Shown here: positions 34,757 through 43,486 of the stretch, piece after piece
Numbering within the stretch: position 1 is the first letter of the stretch
How the letters are laid out: the number at the start of each line of letters is the position of its first letter
Assembly (NCBI RefSeq): GCF_051201665.1
Contig: NZ_CP179210.1
Span: 2,852,001-2,916,000, forward strand
Origin: Psychrobium sp051201665
GTDB lineage: Bacteria; Pseudomonadota; Gammaproteobacteria; Enterobacterales; Psychrobiaceae
DNA length: 64,000 nucleotides
Direction of reading: 5' to 3'
The notes under the pieces: model-generated
What the model was told of the DNA's origin: nothing
Databases searched by the model: none
Seen by the model: the letters and a program-made list of their open reading frames with translations, nothing else
Translations under genes and position numbers: made by a program

Positions 34757-35690
34757 CAGTATCTTCGCTTGACGGGTTTAGTCTATCGTCGTTGTTTTGT
34801 ATGTTACTTTCATCATGTTCTTCAACAAACGGTATGTTCTCATTAATGTCCGTCGACGAGAACGTTTCTTGCTCATGCTCGGCAGCCACTTGAGATGTTG
34901 ATTCATATTCAGGAGCAGCTTTATTACTGAAATCATCAAAGACTTGATTAATTCGCTCATCTAGGTTTAATGAAACTGAACTATTGGTGGTATTGAGATA
35001 GCAATCACCAATATTCAATGCAGGATCAGACCCAATGGTTAAGCGACTTTTATCGCTTTGTTGTTCTCCAAACAAATTTTCAATGATATCCAAATCTTGA
35101 GGGTTAACATGAAGGCTAACGGCGCTTTCCCCACCTATGACTTTAATTCCTTCACTAACAGCTTGAATAATTGGTTTCTTACTCTGCGTTATTTCAACAT
35201 GTACAATTTTCTTAGCGAGTGTTAACGCTAACTCAATTAAAGCATCTTCTACTGCCTTATCTTGACTAGAAAGTGGTTGCTGTAGTTTGGTAATCATTGC
35301 GTCTATGATTGAAACACGCTGTGCAATTTGAGGTTGTGCTTGTTCGAGCCCTTGATTAACGCCGTCTTCTATTCCTTGCACCAGACCTTGATCGTAACCT
35401 TCCTGATGCCCTTTTAGTAAGCCTTCTTCTCTACCTTTGGCAAGCCCTTCTTGATAGCCTTGTTCTTGCGCTTGTTGAGTAATTTCGTCTAAAGCTTGAG
35501 CAGATAATGTATTGCTCTCTTCTTCATCAACGACAACGTCAGCCAACGGTTCTGGTTTTGATAAGTCCGCAATATTCATTCTAAATGCATTTGTGCGCTC
35601 TTTATCGACCTCTTTACCAACATCTGGCGCATACCAGCGTTTTAGTAGCTCTAGTTCTTCATCCGTTGGCTTATACACTTCGTTCGACAT
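34749..35690 (-). CDS. fliH: Flagellar export regulator FliH
   Basis: A 313-residue regulator of FliI. It carries a Gly-rich repeat of GxxxG type (GYQEGLAKGREEGLLKGHQ...) at about 100-140, typical of FliH, then a V/A-ATPase E-like domain with ALTLAKKIVHVEI and SLHVNPQDLDII. The acidic tail (about 250-313, rich in Glu, Asp and Ser) is longer than in E. coli FliH (235 aa). Confidence 0.93.
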   Translation of the reverse strand: MSNEVYKPTDEELELLKRWYAPDVGKEVDKERTNAFRMNIADLSKPEPLADVVVDEEESNTLSAQALDEITQQAQEQGYQEGLAKGREEGLLKGHQEGYDQGLVQGIEDGVNQGLEQAQPQIAQRVSIIDAMITKLQQPLSSQDKAVEDALIELALTLAKKIVHVEITQSKKPIIQAVSEGIKVIGGESAVSLHVNPQDLDIIENLFGEQQSDKSRLTIGSDPALNIGDCYLNTTNSSVSLNLDERINQVFDDFSNKAAPEYESTSQVAAEHEQETFSSTDINENIPFVEEHDESNIQNNDDRLNPSSEDTDV

Positions 35691-35711
35691 AATCAGTCCT
35701 CAATCATCCAA

Positions 35712-36755
35712 TTATAAGAACTCGTCGCCGCCGCCGCCAAGCATAATTTCACCTGAGTCAGCTAAGCGTGTAGCCACTGCCAAGATTTCTTTCTGGGCTA
35801 CTTCAACTTCACTCACACGAATTGGCCCCATGGCTTCAAGATCATCAACCAACATTTCAGCAGCACGTTTTGACATATTATTAAGGAATTTATCTTTAAG
35901 AGCCTCATCTGAACCTTTAAGAGCTTTCATGAGGTCATCTGTTTGAACATCACGTAAAATTGCCTGAATTCCACGGTCATCAACGTCAATAAGGTTTTCA
36001 AAGACAAACATCAGATCTTGAAGTTTTTGTGCCATCTCTTCGTCAGTATCACGAATAGAGTCCATCAATTGCCCTTCAACATTATTGTCTAAGTAGTTCA
36101 TGATGTTAGCAGCCGATTTCAAGCCGCCCATTTTAGCTGCTTGTGCGCCAGCTTGACCCGCAAACTGTTTTTCCATGATGTCATTAAGCTCTTGTAATGC
36201 CGCAGGTTGAACCTCTTCAAGGTTAGCAATACGCATCATTAAATCTAAGCGAATTTTTTCCGGGAATTGCGATAATATTTCAGCCGACTGCTCGGGATCC
36301 AAATAAGATAATACGATGGTTTGAATTTGGGGATGCTCACTAACGATAATATTGGCAACTTGTCGAGCATCCATCCATTTAAGCGATTCCAGACCTTTAG
36401 CACTACCACCTAAAATAATTTGGTCAATGATATTAGACGCTTTATCTTCACCTAAGGCCTCGATGAGCGCTTTACGAATAAAGTCTTCTGAATTTAATCC
36501 AATGGATGATAAGTCTTGAATATCGTCTAAGAAAACACGAAGCACAGCCTGCACCTTTGCGGGCGTAAAATCTTCAAACCCTGCCATTGCCTGGCCAACA
36601 TACTGAACTTCTTTTGGCTCAAGAGACTTTAAGATACTCGCAGCGTCTTCTTCTTTTAAACTGAGTAAAAGTAACGCTGTTTTTTCAAGACCCGTTAAGG
36701 TACTTGCGTCAAAACTCGCTTCTTTTTGTTCTTGAGTTGCAATTTCTTCAGCCAT
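35712..36755 (-). CDS. fliG: Flagellar motor switch protein FliG
   Basis: A 347-residue rotor protein that transmits stator torque. It contains the middle EHPQ segment (IIVSEHPQIQTIVLSYLDPEQSAEILSQFPE), the MFVF segment of the C-terminal hinge (LMFVFENLIDVDD) and a charged torque helix (DEALKDKFLNNMSKRAAEML). Length and order after fliF are typical. Confidence 0.98.
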   Translation of the reverse strand: MAEEIATQEQKEASFDASTLTGLEKTALLLLSLKEEDAASILKSLEPKEVQYVGQAMAGFEDFTPAKVQAVLRVFLDDIQDLSSIGLNSEDFIRKALIEALGEDKASNIIDQIILGGSAKGLESLKWMDARQVANIIVSEHPQIQTIVLSYLDPEQSAEILSQFPEKIRLDLMMRIANLEEVQPAALQELNDIMEKQFAGQAGAQAAKMGGLKSAANIMNYLDNNVEGQLMDSIRDTDEEMAQKLQDLMFVFENLIDVDDRGIQAILRDVQTDDLMKALKGSDEALKDKFLNNMSKRAAEMLVDDLEAMGPIRVSEVEVAQKEILAVATRLADSGEIMLGGGGDEFL

Positions 36756-36765
36756 TTCTTATCCG

Positions 36766-38517
36766 TTACTTGTTGTTGTCTTGATATAACCAGTTTTTCA
36801 CAACCTGGATTGATAAATCTGGTTCATTGGCGACTAATGCTCGAACCGCTCGTAATAAATCATCGTCTTTATGGAGATTCGGGATTTTAATCGAACCATC
36901 ATCAGCGTAGGTGTAATCACTATCCGATGCTGCCAACATGTCTACCGTGTCAGATGCAAACTGGTCATCAAAGTCAGCTAAATCATCTTCATTCATCTCA
37001 TCGCTATCTTCTTCTGCATCAGGATAGATGAGGCGATTGAGCATTGGGCGAACTAAGAAAATAATAATTACCGTTATTAACAAAAATCCAATAACTAGCT
37101 TTGCTATCTTTAAAAACCACGGCTGTTCCCACATTGGAGGTTCTGGCGCAGCTTGTAATTCTTCTTGATAAAATTGTGTGGTGACGACTTCTAATACATC
37201 GCCTCGAGCTTGACTAAACCCTATACTGCCTTGTAATAAACGCGTAATGTTTGCAAGCTCCTCAGCGGTTCGAGGTGCTTGTGTCGATTCTCCACCTTCT
37301 GCTGCTGGCATCGTTTTATAATCTAAAGCTACCGACACACTAACGCGTTTAATAATGCCGACTTGTTGACGTATGTGACTAATCGTAGTGTCTAACTCAA
37401 AGTTGCGAGTCGCTTCTTTTTGAAATTGTCCAGGCTGACCGCTGCTACTTTCATTACCTTGCAGCTCGCTCGCTTGTTGAGGAATTTCTGATTCCAATGG
37501 CGGCTGATTGCTTAAAGCACCAGCAACACCACTAATAACATTGCCAACATTGCTGTTTTCAGACGTTCGTTCGCTTCGTATAGCGGGTAAGTCAGGATTA
37601 TAGCGTTGCTGCGTTTCTTCAACGGCAGTGAAATCCATTGAAACATCAACTTGTGCCGTGTAATTCCCTAAACCGACAACGGGAATCAAAATCGTATCAA
37701 TTTTCGATAAATAAGCACCTTCTTGTTTCTTTTCTTGCTCGAATTCTTTACGACTACGAATACTTGAAGGATCTTCGTTACCTGATTTTAAAGAACGTCC
37801 TGCTTGATCGGCAATAGATACACGACCTGGTTCCAGCGACGGCACGGCTGACGACACAATATCAACAATACTATCGACTTCACCTTGGGTTAGTTGACGC
37901 CCACGATTTAGCGTAACGACGACTGTAGCACTGGCCTTTTTATCACGACGAGAAAATACATTTTCTTTTGGAATGGCGAGTAATACGCGAGCGCGGGATA
38001 CGTTTTTAAGTTCACTAATTGCACTTGCGAGTTGCTTTTCGCGACTATGCTTGAGACGTTCTCGCTCTAAACGCTGAGAGACACCAAAGCCCATATCCTG
38101 CATTAAGATATCGTCACCATTAGCAGGCGCCGCATCCATACCCGCTCTAACTAAGGCGAGCTTAATTTTTTGATAATCATCTTGGGTGACGAGAATTTCA
38201 CGGTTTTCAGTTTTGTAGTCAAATTTATTTAGGTCAAGAAAGTCTAACGTGGTTGTAAACTCTTCTGTGTTCATTTTTCCTAGCGGTCGATACTCAGGCT
38301 CTTGCGCCCAAAAAACAACCATTACAGCTAAAGCTAAACAGACGGTCAACGCAACAACCATAACGATTTGGCGCATGGTTTCACCATCACCTAAACCGGA
38401 AAAAGCACCGGTTTTTTCATCGGGTATCGCGGTATTTGAAGTTGTGATGGGATGTTGGTCATCTGACACCATCATATCTGTCGATTCACTCGCTTGACTC
38501 ACAGGATTACCTTCCAA
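36766..38517 (-). CDS. fliF: Flagellar MS-ring protein FliF
   Basis: A 583-residue MS-ring subunit with two membrane helices (about 50-70 and 455-480). The ring-building domains have RARVLLAIPKENVFSRRDKKASATVVVTLNRG. A cytoplasmic C-terminal peptide (VRALVANEPDLSIQVVKNWL) binds FliG. The N-terminal 45 residues are a longer cytoplasmic lead than in E. coli, common in this order. Confidence 0.97.
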   Translation of the reverse strand: MEGNPVSQASESTDMMVSDDQHPITTSNTAIPDEKTGAFSGLGDGETMRQIVMVVALTVCLALAVMVVFWAQEPEYRPLGKMNTEEFTTTLDFLDLNKFDYKTENREILVTQDDYQKIKLALVRAGMDAAPANGDDILMQDMGFGVSQRLERERLKHSREKQLASAISELKNVSRARVLLAIPKENVFSRRDKKASATVVVTLNRGRQLTQGEVDSIVDIVSSAVPSLEPGRVSIADQAGRSLKSGNEDPSSIRSRKEFEQEKKQEGAYLSKIDTILIPVVGLGNYTAQVDVSMDFTAVEETQQRYNPDLPAIRSERTSENSNVGNVISGVAGALSNQPPLESEIPQQASELQGNESSSGQPGQFQKEATRNFELDTTISHIRQQVGIIKRVSVSVALDYKTMPAAEGGESTQAPRTAEELANITRLLQGSIGFSQARGDVLEVVTTQFYQEELQAAPEPPMWEQPWFLKIAKLVIGFLLITVIIIFLVRPMLNRLIYPDAEEDSDEMNEDDLADFDDQFASDTVDMLAASDSDYTYADDGSIKIPNLHKDDDLLRAVRALVANEPDLSIQVVKNWLYQDNNK

Positions 38518-38593
38518 AATTTAAAAATTACGTAGACGTAGTCTATCTTGCTAATAATGTCATAATTTAAAAGACTTTACCTAACAAAATTTA

Positions 38594-38953
38594 CTAAACA
38601 GGCATGCTCATGATTTCTTTGTAAGCTTCAACAAATTTATTTCTTACTTCGACGGTGGCACTAAAGGCAACACTTGATTTTTGAGAGGCAATCATTGCAT
38701 CAGAAATACTGACACTACGATCACCCATTTCAACAGCGGTTTGTAATGCTTTTGAGTGTTTTTGTAAGCCATTTACGTTATCAACTGCACTTTTTAGCAT
38801 GCTGGCAAAATCACTGCCATTGGTCTGAGTTACCTGACGAGTTTCAATATTCCCCATGTTTGGCTGGTTAATGCCTGGCGTTTGCATCTGCGCTTTAGCA
38901 ATCATGTTTTGCATGTTGCTTAACATAGCATTTGAGTTTGTATTGATGTTCAT
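38594..38953 (-). CDS. fliE: Flagellar hook-basal body protein FliE
   Basis: A 119-residue MS ring-rod junction protein with FASMLKSAVDNVNGLQKHSKALQTAVEMGDRSVSISDAMIASQKSSVAFSATVEVRNKFVEAYKEIMSM, the standard FliE sequence. It is the first gene of the fliEFGHIJ unit and has a sigma-54 promoter candidate 64 bp upstream. Confidence 0.97.
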   Translation of the reverse strand: MNINTNSNAMLSNMQNMIAKAQMQTPGINQPNMGNIETRQVTQTNGSDFASMLKSAVDNVNGLQKHSKALQTAVEMGDRSVSISDAMIASQKSSVAFSATVEVRNKFVEAYKEIMSMPV

Positions 38954-39016
38954 GGCTGTGCTCCCGAATATTGAAACGACAATTTTTTGGCAATTGCGTT
39001 ATTTATGACAGATAAA

Positions 39017-39031
39017 GCAATTACCTTGCCA
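39017..39031 (-). promoter_or_regulatory. Sigma-54 promoter candidate before fliE
   Basis: The minus strand reads TGGCAAGGTAATTGC, with GG-N10-GC and TTGC at -12. The predicted start is near 39005 and the leader about 52 nt. It lies between the flrC terminator and fliE, the known position of an FlrC-dependent promoter in vibrios. Confidence 0.8.
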
Positions 39032-39041
39032 CAAATTAAAA

Positions 39042-39083
39042 GCACGAAAAAAGCAGACTTAAATCTTAGTTCAAGTCTGCTTT
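39042..39083 (-). terminator. Intrinsic terminator after flrC
   Basis: An 11-bp stem (AAAGCAGACTT with AAGTCTGCTTT, arms about 39050-39060 and 39073-39083) is followed on the minus strand by a TTTTTTCG tail. It ends the flrB-flrC transcript 22 bp after the flrC stop. Confidence 0.88.
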
Positions 39084-39104
39084 AGATATTGATATATTTG
39101 GCGA

Positions 39105-40469
39105 TTATGCAGGTAACTCAATTCCTTGCTCACGAATTTTTGCGAGTTTGTATCGCAGCGTTCGAGGGCTAATCCCGAGTTTTTCAGCAACAGCCTTGCG
39201 TGAACCATTACACGCAGCCAATGTATCGATAATAATTTGATTTTCTTGTTGTTTAAGCTCGTTGCCTAGAACATCACTATGAACTACATTGCTAGGAACC
39301 GCTGTCATCATTGGCGTTTCATCTTCGTTGCTATCTTGATTGTCGTCCAATGATTCTATAATCAAGTCACTGACCGCAACCTCTTCACCATTACTCAAAA
39401 TAAGCGCGCGTTGCACGACGTTGTCTAACTCACGGACGTTTCCAGGCCAGCTATGACGCTGTAACATCAGTTTAGCGTCAGTTGAATAAACTGGCGCTGG
39501 GCCAGATTGCTGCCAATGCCGTGATAACAGGTGCTCCGCCAATGGAATAATATCGCCACGGCGCTCTTTTAAGTGCGGCCATGCCAATGGAAATACATTT
39601 AGGCGATAGTATAAATCTTCACGAAACTCTTTATTCTTAACCGATTGGCGTAGATCACGGTTTGATGTTGCTAATACACGTACATCAAGCTTAATTGTTT
39701 TACGTGAGCCTAAACGTTCAACTTCTTTTTCTTGCAGGACACGAAGTAATTTCGCCTGCAAGCTAATATCCATTTCGGTAATTTCATCAAGCAGTATTGT
39801 GCCACCTTGAGCTTGTTCAAATTTCCCAGGACAGGCTTGAAGCGCACCAGTAAACGCGCCTTTTTCATAACCAAATAAAGTTGATTCGAGCATATTTTCA
39901 GGTATCGCTGCACAGTTAATGGCAACAAAGGGCTTATCACAGCGTTTTGATTGATTATGAATGTATTGGCTAAGCACTTCTTTGCCAGAGCCTGATGGTC
40001 CACTAATCATCACAGACGCGTCGCTTTGTGCGACTTTTTTCGCCAGTGCCAATAATTCGACAGACTTTGGATCGCCAATGATAGGATCGTTATTGGCGAT
40101 TGTAGGTACCGGTAAATAACGACTCACTAAATTGAGCAAGACTTCCGGCGCAAATGGCTTTGCCATATAATCTGACGCACCATCACGCATAGCGCTTACA
40201 GCATCATCTATAGTCGCATAAGCAGTCATTAATAGCATTGGCAGTTCAGGCCATTTAAGTTTTATACTTCTCAATAAGGAGAGTCCTGACATGCCGCCCA
40301 TTTGAACATCAGATACCACCATAGAAACAGGTGTTGTTTTAAGGGTTAATAACGCTTCTTCACCGCTTTCACATTCAACACATTCATAACCACCCAGCAT
40401 CAAGGTATCGACAAGGGCTTCACGTAAACCAGCATCATCTTCAACAACTAATATTTTATGAGAACTCAT
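39105..40469 (-). CDS. flrC: Sigma-54 response regulator FlrC (FleR)
   Basis: A 454-residue NtrC-type activator of middle flagellar genes. The receiver domain has D54 (VVSDVQM) and K104. The AAA+ domain has Walker A GPSGSGKE at 157-164 and the sigma-54 contact loop GAFTGA at 204-209. A Fis-type HTH lies at the C-terminus (ETLAACNGSRKAVAEKLGISPRTLRYKL). It is paired with the kinase FlrB encoded just upstream. Its targets in the window are probably the sigma-54 promoters listed here. Confidence 0.97.
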   Translation of the reverse strand: MSSHKILVVEDDAGLREALVDTLMLGGYECVECESGEEALLTLKTTPVSMVVSDVQMGGMSGLSLLRSIKLKWPELPMLLMTAYATIDDAVSAMRDGASDYMAKPFAPEVLLNLVSRYLPVPTIANNDPIIGDPKSVELLALAKKVAQSDASVMISGPSGSGKEVLSQYIHNQSKRCDKPFVAINCAAIPENMLESTLFGYEKGAFTGALQACPGKFEQAQGGTILLDEITEMDISLQAKLLRVLQEKEVERLGSRKTIKLDVRVLATSNRDLRQSVKNKEFREDLYYRLNVFPLAWPHLKERRGDIIPLAEHLLSRHWQQSGPAPVYSTDAKLMLQRHSWPGNVRELDNVVQRALILSNGEEVAVSDLIIESLDDNQDSNEDETPMMTAVPSNVVHSDVLGNELKQQENQIIIDTLAACNGSRKAVAEKLGISPRTLRYKLAKIREQGIELPA

Positions 40470-40499
40470 AGAATTATTTCTCCTAATAACTGGCTATGA

Positions 40500-41555
40500 T
40501 TAACCGACAGCGGCATGTTTAACAACAACAGCAGCTTCTCGATGTAGCGGTAATATTAATGAAAAGCACGAACCTTGCCCCTGTTTAGATACCAAAGTAA
40601 GTTGGCCGCGATGTGATTTAGCCACCGATTGGACAACAGCTAATCCTAGCCCGGTTCCTTGCGACTTAGTCGTATAAAAGGGTTCAAATATCTTTTGTTG
40701 GTCGGCTACCGAAATTCCAGGACCGTTATCAACCAATGAAATCTCTACTTCATTGTCGCCGTGACGTTTTGCAATTAAGTGCATCATCAGCCCTTGTGGT
40801 TTAGCCTGAATTGCGTTGTGAATGAGGTTCGTAATAGCACCACTTAGCGCAGTACGATTACCCATGACTAAGAGATCAGGATCAGGAAGAGTAACCATTA
40901 AATTTGCTTTGTGTTGATCCATCATGGCGTCACTGGACGATTGAACTTCGCTTAGAATTTCCTGTAATGAAATTTCTGTTGATAGTTGACCACTATCACT
41001 GCGTGCAAACATCAGCATATCATTTACTTGCTGCTCTAAATCTTTTAAACGTGCCATCAATTTGTCGTGAAAACGCTCTTTTGATTGCGGAGCCATCGTC
41101 TTACTTTTTAAATTAGCGGCATACAACATCGCTGCAGACAACGGAGTGCGAACTTGATGCGCTAAGGACGCAACCATTTTACCCAGTGCAGATAAACGCT
41201 GCATGTGTGCCATATTGTTTTGCATTTGACGGGTTTGTGTTAAATCGGTCACTAATATTAACTGGCCATCTTCAGGGGCAAGTGATGAGATAGCAATCTT
41301 TAATCGGCGACCGTCTTTTAAAGAAACCTCGTGACCATCATCGGCGCGGGGTTCAAATACACTATTAATAACGGTTGCCCATCGCTGACCAACCACGTTA
41401 TCACCAAAAAAGTCTAACGCCATACGATTAGCTTCTTCGACACGACCATTTGCATCAAGAATGATGACACCAGACGGAAGAATATCAACAAGATGTGCCA
41501 GACGATTTTGTGAAATGCGTCCAGGTGTCGTTGGTTGATGAAATTGTGGTGCCAT
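40500..41555 (-). CDS. flrB: Flagellar sensor histidine kinase FlrB (FleS)
   Basis: A 351-residue cytosolic kinase. A PAS domain (about 18-105, LPSGVIILDANGRVEEANRMALDFFG) is followed by a HisKA domain with H133 in SLAHQVRTPLS and an HATPase domain with NLIHNAIQAKPQG, DNGPGIS and GTGLGLAVVQS. There is no membrane helix. It phosphorylates FlrC. A sigma-54 promoter candidate lies 48 bp upstream. Confidence 0.96.
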   Translation of the reverse strand: MAPQFHQPTTPGRISQNRLAHLVDILPSGVIILDANGRVEEANRMALDFFGDNVVGQRWATVINSVFEPRADDGHEVSLKDGRRLKIAISSLAPEDGQLILVTDLTQTRQMQNNMAHMQRLSALGKMVASLAHQVRTPLSAAMLYAANLKSKTMAPQSKERFHDKLMARLKDLEQQVNDMLMFARSDSGQLSTEISLQEILSEVQSSSDAMMDQHKANLMVTLPDPDLLVMGNRTALSGAITNLIHNAIQAKPQGLMMHLIAKRHGDNEVEISLVDNGPGISVADQQKIFEPFYTTKSQGTGLGLAVVQSVAKSHRGQLTLVSKQGQGSCFSLILPLHREAAVVVKHAAVG

Positions 41556-41602
41556 AACAGCCTCGTCAATAAATTGTCTGCTTGAGATTTACCAACGATA
41601 TT

Positions 41603-41617
41603 GCACTTAGTGTGCCA
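41603..41617 (-). promoter_or_regulatory. Sigma-54 promoter candidate before flrB
   Basis: The minus strand reads TGGCACACTAAGTGC. The -24 TGGCAC is perfect, GG and GC are 10 bases apart, and the -12 is GTGC instead of TTGC. The leader is about 35 nt. In vibrios flrBC is transcribed by sigma-54 with FlrA, fitting flrA immediately upstream. Confidence 0.8.
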
Positions 41618-41846
41618 ACTTTATTTATATTACATTCAATAGCTTATCCGAGAAATTAGCATTAAAAAATCAATAATATCATTTTTAACATGGCATTTAC
41701 GCGATGTTCAAACATGCCTTGGATCGTTTTCACGATGTATAAAGGTGTTTCGTATTTTGGAGGATTCATTAAGTGTTGAAGACTATTTTTTGTGAAGAGA
41801 ATAGGCTACAAACCTATTAATCATAGCTAAGATAGCAAATAATGAC

Positions 41847-41885
41847 TTTATCGCGGTAATACTTAGGTATAATTACCGCGATAAA
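41847..41885. other. Strong hairpin between flrA and flrB
   Basis: A perfect 14-bp stem (TTTATCGCGGTAAT at 41847-41860, complement at 41872-41885) with an 11-nt loop lies 20 bp after the flrA stop. There is no run of T after it on either strand. It may end the flrA message or act in RNA processing. The remaining 41618-41846 holds no gene that I can support. Confidence 0.6.
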
Positions 41886-41904
41886 ACAAAAGAATCAAGA
41901 TAGA

Positions 41905-43350
41905 TTAGCCGTCCTTAGACATGCTATATTTACGCATTTTTTCAACCAAGGTAGTTCGACGCATACCCAAAATATCTGCCGCTCGAGAAACGACGTATTC
42001 TTGCTGCTCCAACGCTTGTCGAATCAAGTCAACTTCTAATTCAGAAAGCATTTCTTTTAGATTTACCCCTTCTGAAGGCAATTCTGTCATCACCGTTTTT
42101 TCTGGAACCTCAACAACATACTCTCCGCTAAAGATTGCTGCAAATGCTTCTTGTTCTTGCATTTCTTCAGGATAATCAGGTTCAAATTCGGGTACATCTA
42201 GGTGGCGGTATTTAGCCGGTAAATCATTAACATCGATAAGATTATTTGGATAAAGAATGACTAAACGTTCAACCAAATTACTTAATTCACGAACATTACC
42301 AGACCAATCTGCCATCATTAGCGACTCCATACACCGCTGCGTAAAGCGAACCGACGTATTGTATGCTGATTCCATTCTAGTGACGAGCTCTTGCAGCAAT
42401 AACGGAATATCGTCCTTCCGCTCTCTAAGGGCAGGTACTTCAATAGGAAAGACATTAAGGCGATAAAATAAGTCTTCTCTAAATTTACCGTCTTTAATTT
42501 GCTCCTCGAGATGTTGATGCGTTGCAGCGACAATCCGAACGTTACACGTCATGGTTTTATTGCCGCCGACTCGTTCAAAGGTTCGCTCTTGCAACACGCG
42601 CAGTAATTTAACCTGCATTGGATGAGGCATATCACCAATTTCATCCAAAAATAATGTACCACCTTCGGCTAATTCAAAACGCCCTTTTCGTGCGGTATAG
42701 GCCCCAGTAAACGCGCCTTTTTCATGACCGAACAATTCACTTTCTAATAACTCTGGCGGAATCGCACCACAGTTTACCGGAATGAACGGGCCTTCTCGTC
42801 GTTTAGAATAATAGTGAACATTGCGGGCAATAACTTCTTTACCTGTTCCTGATTCACCAAGTACAAGCACGTTAGCATCAGTTTGTGCAACTTGCTCAAT
42901 CAGCACACGAACATTTTGAATATTATCGCTACGCCCAACTAAACTTCTAAACAGCATAGACGATGAGCCAGAAACCGCATGGGTTGCTGGGCGTTTATTC
43001 AAAAAATCTTGACAGTTATGAAGTTCTTGGGTCAATTTTTCATATTTGACTTCGTAAGGCATCACACCGATAACGTTAGAGTAGTTAGTCGCCAAATGGG
43101 CAACATCATCGCCAGCAATCAAAAAAGACTGTTTAGGAAGTTCTGTAATCAAATTTTCATTAAAGTCTGCCACTCGATGGTCGATAATAACGCTGCGATA
43201 AATGGTTTCTTGGCCAACAATCAGCGCTTCGAGTTCTGTAATGCTATTACTTTTTATAATGGTTTCGCCAATAAAGTCCAAAATAGTGGAAAGTGACTCT
43301 AAATATACTGAGTTAGAACTACAAAGCAGTATCGCGTTGGAAATTTGCAT
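41905..43350 (-). CDS. flrA: Flagellar master activator FlrA (FleQ)
   Basis: A 481-residue sigma-54 activator at the top of the flagellar cascade. The N-terminal FleQ domain (1-120) lacks a complete receiver phosphorylation pocket. The AAA+ domain has GESGTGKE at 165-172, GAFTGA at 212-217 and FLDEIGDMPHPMQVKLLRVLQE. A Fis-type HTH ends the protein (EQQEYVVSRAADILGMRRTTLVEKM). It is probably restrained by FlhG and switched by c-di-GMP, as known for FleQ/FlrA. It is divergent from the sugar island, sharing a 136-bp promoter region. Confidence 0.96.
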   Translation of the reverse strand: MQISNAILLCSSNSVYLESLSTILDFIGETIIKSNSITELEALIVGQETIYRSVIIDHRVADFNENLITELPKQSFLIAGDDVAHLATNYSNVIGVMPYEVKYEKLTQELHNCQDFLNKRPATHAVSGSSSMLFRSLVGRSDNIQNVRVLIEQVAQTDANVLVLGESGTGKEVIARNVHYYSKRREGPFIPVNCGAIPPELLESELFGHEKGAFTGAYTARKGRFELAEGGTLFLDEIGDMPHPMQVKLLRVLQERTFERVGGNKTMTCNVRIVAATHQHLEEQIKDGKFREDLFYRLNVFPIEVPALRERKDDIPLLLQELVTRMESAYNTSVRFTQRCMESLMMADWSGNVRELSNLVERLVILYPNNLIDVNDLPAKYRHLDVPEFEPDYPEEMQEQEAFAAIFSGEYVVEVPEKTVMTELPSEGVNLKEMLSELEVDLIRQALEQQEYVVSRAADILGMRRTTLVEKMRKYSMSKDG

Positions 43351-43434
43351 CTGTTGACATTACCTTTATAAAACAAAGTGATTTACTGATTCTGAGCTAA
43401 TAGAGTATTCTAACTGGCAAAATAAAACCATAGC

Positions 43435-43456
43435 AACAGTCAATATTTTGACTGTT
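43435..43456. promoter_or_regulatory. Palindrome between flrA and the sugar operon
   Basis: Perfect 9-bp arms AACAGTCAA (43435-43443) and TTGACTGTT (43448-43456) around TATT. Each arm contains TTGACT, a good -35 hexamer reading outward on its own strand, though no strong -10 box follows. It is a candidate operator or bidirectional promoter for flrA (minus) and the island (plus). Confidence 0.45.
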
Positions 43457-43486
43457 TGTAAATATATTATTCATATTGGATTTCAA

